The notes below the pieces were generated by a model. That model made no database searches. It saw only the letters and a list, made by a program, of their open reading frames with translations, and was not told the DNA's origin. This document shows positions 61,780-64,000 of a stretch of 64,000 nucleotides of DNA, in pieces. The stretch spans positions 112,055 through 176,054 of the forward strand of contig JASANG010001562.1 of the NCBI GenBank assembly GCA_030248215.1. Direction: 5' to 3'. Position numbers and translations under genes: made by a program. This DNA comes from Enoplolaimus lenunculus (Eukaryota > Nematoda > Enoplea > Enoplida > Thoracostomopsidae). Every line of letters begins with the position of its first letter. Positions within the stretch are counted from its first letter, which is position 1.

Positions 61780-62284
61780 GGCCAGCGGGGTCACAGCTCA
61801 GAAATAGGAAAAAGAGTGCTAAATAGGAGCCCAGGGCGCTCCAGAAAAAGGGAAAGCTGAGGGAGGGTAATTTAGAAAATAAAAAGTAAAAACCCAGAAT
61901 TCAAAGGTGAGATACCACCTACAATCCCCCTTCGACGCAAAACGCCGACCCCTGGCGTTTACCCACAAAAAATTGGACCAAAAATAATTTTACCCTACTG
62001 ACCCCGCTTACATAAAAAATTTAAAAAGAGGGGTTAAAAATAAGAAAAATATTTTAAATTTTTGTTTAAAATAGTTTTAAAATGTTAAAAATAGAAGAAA
62101 AACATAAAAATATATAAAAACACAACAGTTATACGTAATATTTCAATATATAAAAATACACCGTATATTTGACAAATATGGAATGACAAGTGATATTTGG
62201 AAGGCAATTATTTGACAAGTGAATTATGACCAGTAACAAAGTAAGTAAAATTAAAGTGACTATGTCACAACATATAATACATAT

Positions 62285-62490
62285 TTATAACATTTTAAAA
62301 CAGTTTTTTTTTATAAAACAGTTTTTATACATACAGTTTATGTTATAAATCTCAGTTGAAAACACATTATGCAAGTTTTTTATAAAACAGTTTTTTATAC
62401 AGGTTATTTTATAAAACTCATTTCAATACATATTATGCAAGTTTTTACAAAATAGTTTCTTATAACATACGAATTATTTTATAAAACACA
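62285..62490. repeat. AT-rich degenerate tandem repeat
   Basis: Units containing ATTATGCAAGTTTTT, ATAAAACAGTTTT and TTATTTTATAAAAC recur about every 80 bp. They lie directly downstream of the long open frame at the right edge. Confidence 0.6.
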
Positions 62491-62569
62491 ATAATAAAAA
62501 CATAAATATTGTCGCGTCCGTGAAAAATAACTTCTGTCTTTGTGATTGTCTTTAACCTTTGTCCCGTCT

Positions 62570-64000
62570 TTAAAACTTGAATCGTCTTCTTTCTTGTGAT
62601 CCTGATTGATCCCAATTGTCCGGTGGTTGACTTTGAAACATCGGTCGCACGTTGATCGACATTAATGACGGCAATCGTGGCCTTTCTTGTCCTTGACCCA
62701 ACGAATCGACTCGCGGCGTACTTTGGTGACGACGCGGGCTTCTCCGTAATTGCGGTTCCACAGGCGTTTGTTGTTGTTGTTCTTGTACCTGTTCCTGTGA
62801 AAGCCGGCTTACCACCGGGACATAACCTCTACTATATTCTAATACTTCATCATACACAATCCTAGGTTCATCCTGGGACTGGCGAACCTCTTGGTCGCTT
62901 GTCCCTCTTTCCACAATTTCACCTTCACTCAATTCCTGCTGTTCCTGTGATTGGGTATAACCTTCGACTTCCATAGTCGTTGGTTGCTTTTGGCTAACAT
63001 GTGGTATATTTTGACTTTCGGGTTGGGCCGGGGGTGGGGGAGGGGGATTTACCTGTTGGATTGTCACAGCAGAGACATTTTGTCTCCCTTGTGACCGAAC
63101 TGCTACTGCCTTTTGGCGGGAACGGTTGCGTTGTTCAATTATTTCCTGTTGCAATTCCAGGTCCGAAGCTTGTATTATTCTCCGAACTTCCGCAACAGAA
63201 TTAGTTACACGCCTCATTTCGGTTTCTAGAAAACTTTCTGCATGTGGGTTAATTTCTTTTAATTTTTCTTCAAAATTTAGGCTATGGGGCGGGCCTTCAA
63301 TTATAGCATCTTGGAACTCCATAGGCCATGGATGCTCTTCCATTAGGCATGCGGTACTTTTAGCGAACAATTCCTTGTTTTCATTTGGAATTTGAGCCAA
63401 TGTTAATCTTTCCAATTCCGGTTGTTCATTGTCCAATTCATTGAAGAGTCTTGCACGTTTCTGTTTGTCGTGCACTTCATTAATGGCCTGAATATTTTTC
63501 CTATCGAATGCGTTCCTAATTTTCCAATAGTTACTGTTAGAGTACCCCGCACACTCAACTAATATGAGCATTGCCTGGGCTCTAACATCCTTACATTTTG
63601 AATACCTTTGTTGAACAACGTATTGTGATAGTGGAAGGAAATATTCAGGGGGCGCATTTATGTAGTATCGACGTCGCCAAGGCATGCGTTCGATGCAATA
63701 TTTTCTTAATTCACATGCAAACCATCGCATCAGATCCTCGTATTCTTTCGTCGACATATCCGGTTTAATCTTTGTTACTGAAACTGCTAAACCATATTCT
63801 GCATAATTTAAATAGTTTAACAAATCCTTAAATTCAGCCTTTACATGGAGTCTAAATCTCCATGCTTCTAAAAATGCCTCTTTCCATTTATCTGCTAATT
63901 TTCGAAGCCTAGTTGCAGACATCAATGTCTGTAGCATAGGAACAATATCATTAATAGCAAAATAATAGATTTGTAATCTATATTCATAACCTATAGGCGG
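62570..64000 (-). mobile_element. Long open frame, possibly gag-like part of a retroelement (runs off the edge)
   Basis: The frame is open from its stop at 62570 to the window edge, at least 476 codons, with a possible internal start at 63937. The first part is helical and rich in aromatic and basic residues (WRRRYYINAPPEYF). The second part is low-complexity: a proline run, Gln/Glu-rich stretches and basic patches (RRSPRRH, ERRRFKF). This layout resembles a capsid-type domain with a nucleic-acid-binding tail, as in gag-like proteins of LTR-type elements, but no zinc knuckle, protease or polymerase region is visible here. It looks whole as far as the window shows. It could instead be a host gene of unknown kind. 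Confidence 0.4.

Noticed and set aside
1-64000. CRISPR arrays, bacterial operons, prokaryotic origins
   Set aside because: The genes are split by spliceosomal introns and no array of equal repeats with unique spacers is present. The tandem arrays have no unique spacers.

Overview
This is an AT-rich, intron-rich animal genomic segment. It carries parts or all of at least four host genes, all on the minus strand, in a dense background of small DNA transposons. Two genes were identified by reconstructing exons from splice signals, reading phase and family resemblance. One is a complete proprotein convertase 2 gene (PC2/PCSK2 type, 16 coding exons, 29015-41355). The other is a nearly complete folylpolyglutamate synthase gene (FPGS, 15 recognised exons, 49305-58832, first exon not found). 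PC2 is a metazoan neuroendocrine enzyme, so the organism is an animal. Short introns, possible 5' leader-type splicing and many hAT-like miniature elements suit an invertebrate, perhaps a tunicate. The sequence alone does not settle the species.

Layout. 1-1893: three exons of a gene encoding a C1-type (HX12CX2C...) zinc finger, running off the left edge. 1.9-17.6 kb: gene-poor and full of miniature inverted-repeat elements and minisatellites. 17636-18142: one 169-codon first coding exon of an unrecognised protein, perhaps the 5' end of the C1 gene but not proven. 18.1-29.0 kb: gene-poor, with foldback and hAT-like elements. 29.0-41.4 kb: PC2. 41.4-49.3 kb: repeats, including a large compound element with an internal minisatellite and a recent 166-bp tandem duplication. 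49.3-58.8 kb: FPGS. 58.8-61.2 kb: hAT-like elements, one interrupted by a LINE tail. 61.7-64.0 kb: an AT-rich spacer and a long open frame that may be a gag-like part of a retroelement, running off the right edge.

The host genes do not form an operon. PC2 (secretory-granule prohormone processing) and FPGS (folate retention) are unrelated in function and lie about 8 kb apart. The most unusual material is in the repeats. Two miniature hAT-like families carry interstitial TTAGGC-type hexamer arrays. Another family carries a variable internal array of units of roughly 170-210 bp. Several nested insertions allow relative dating. Within the genes, notable points are a 12-codon PC2 start exon just behind a strong splice acceptor, a probable GC-AG intron in FPGS, and a duplicated exon edge inside an FPGS intron.
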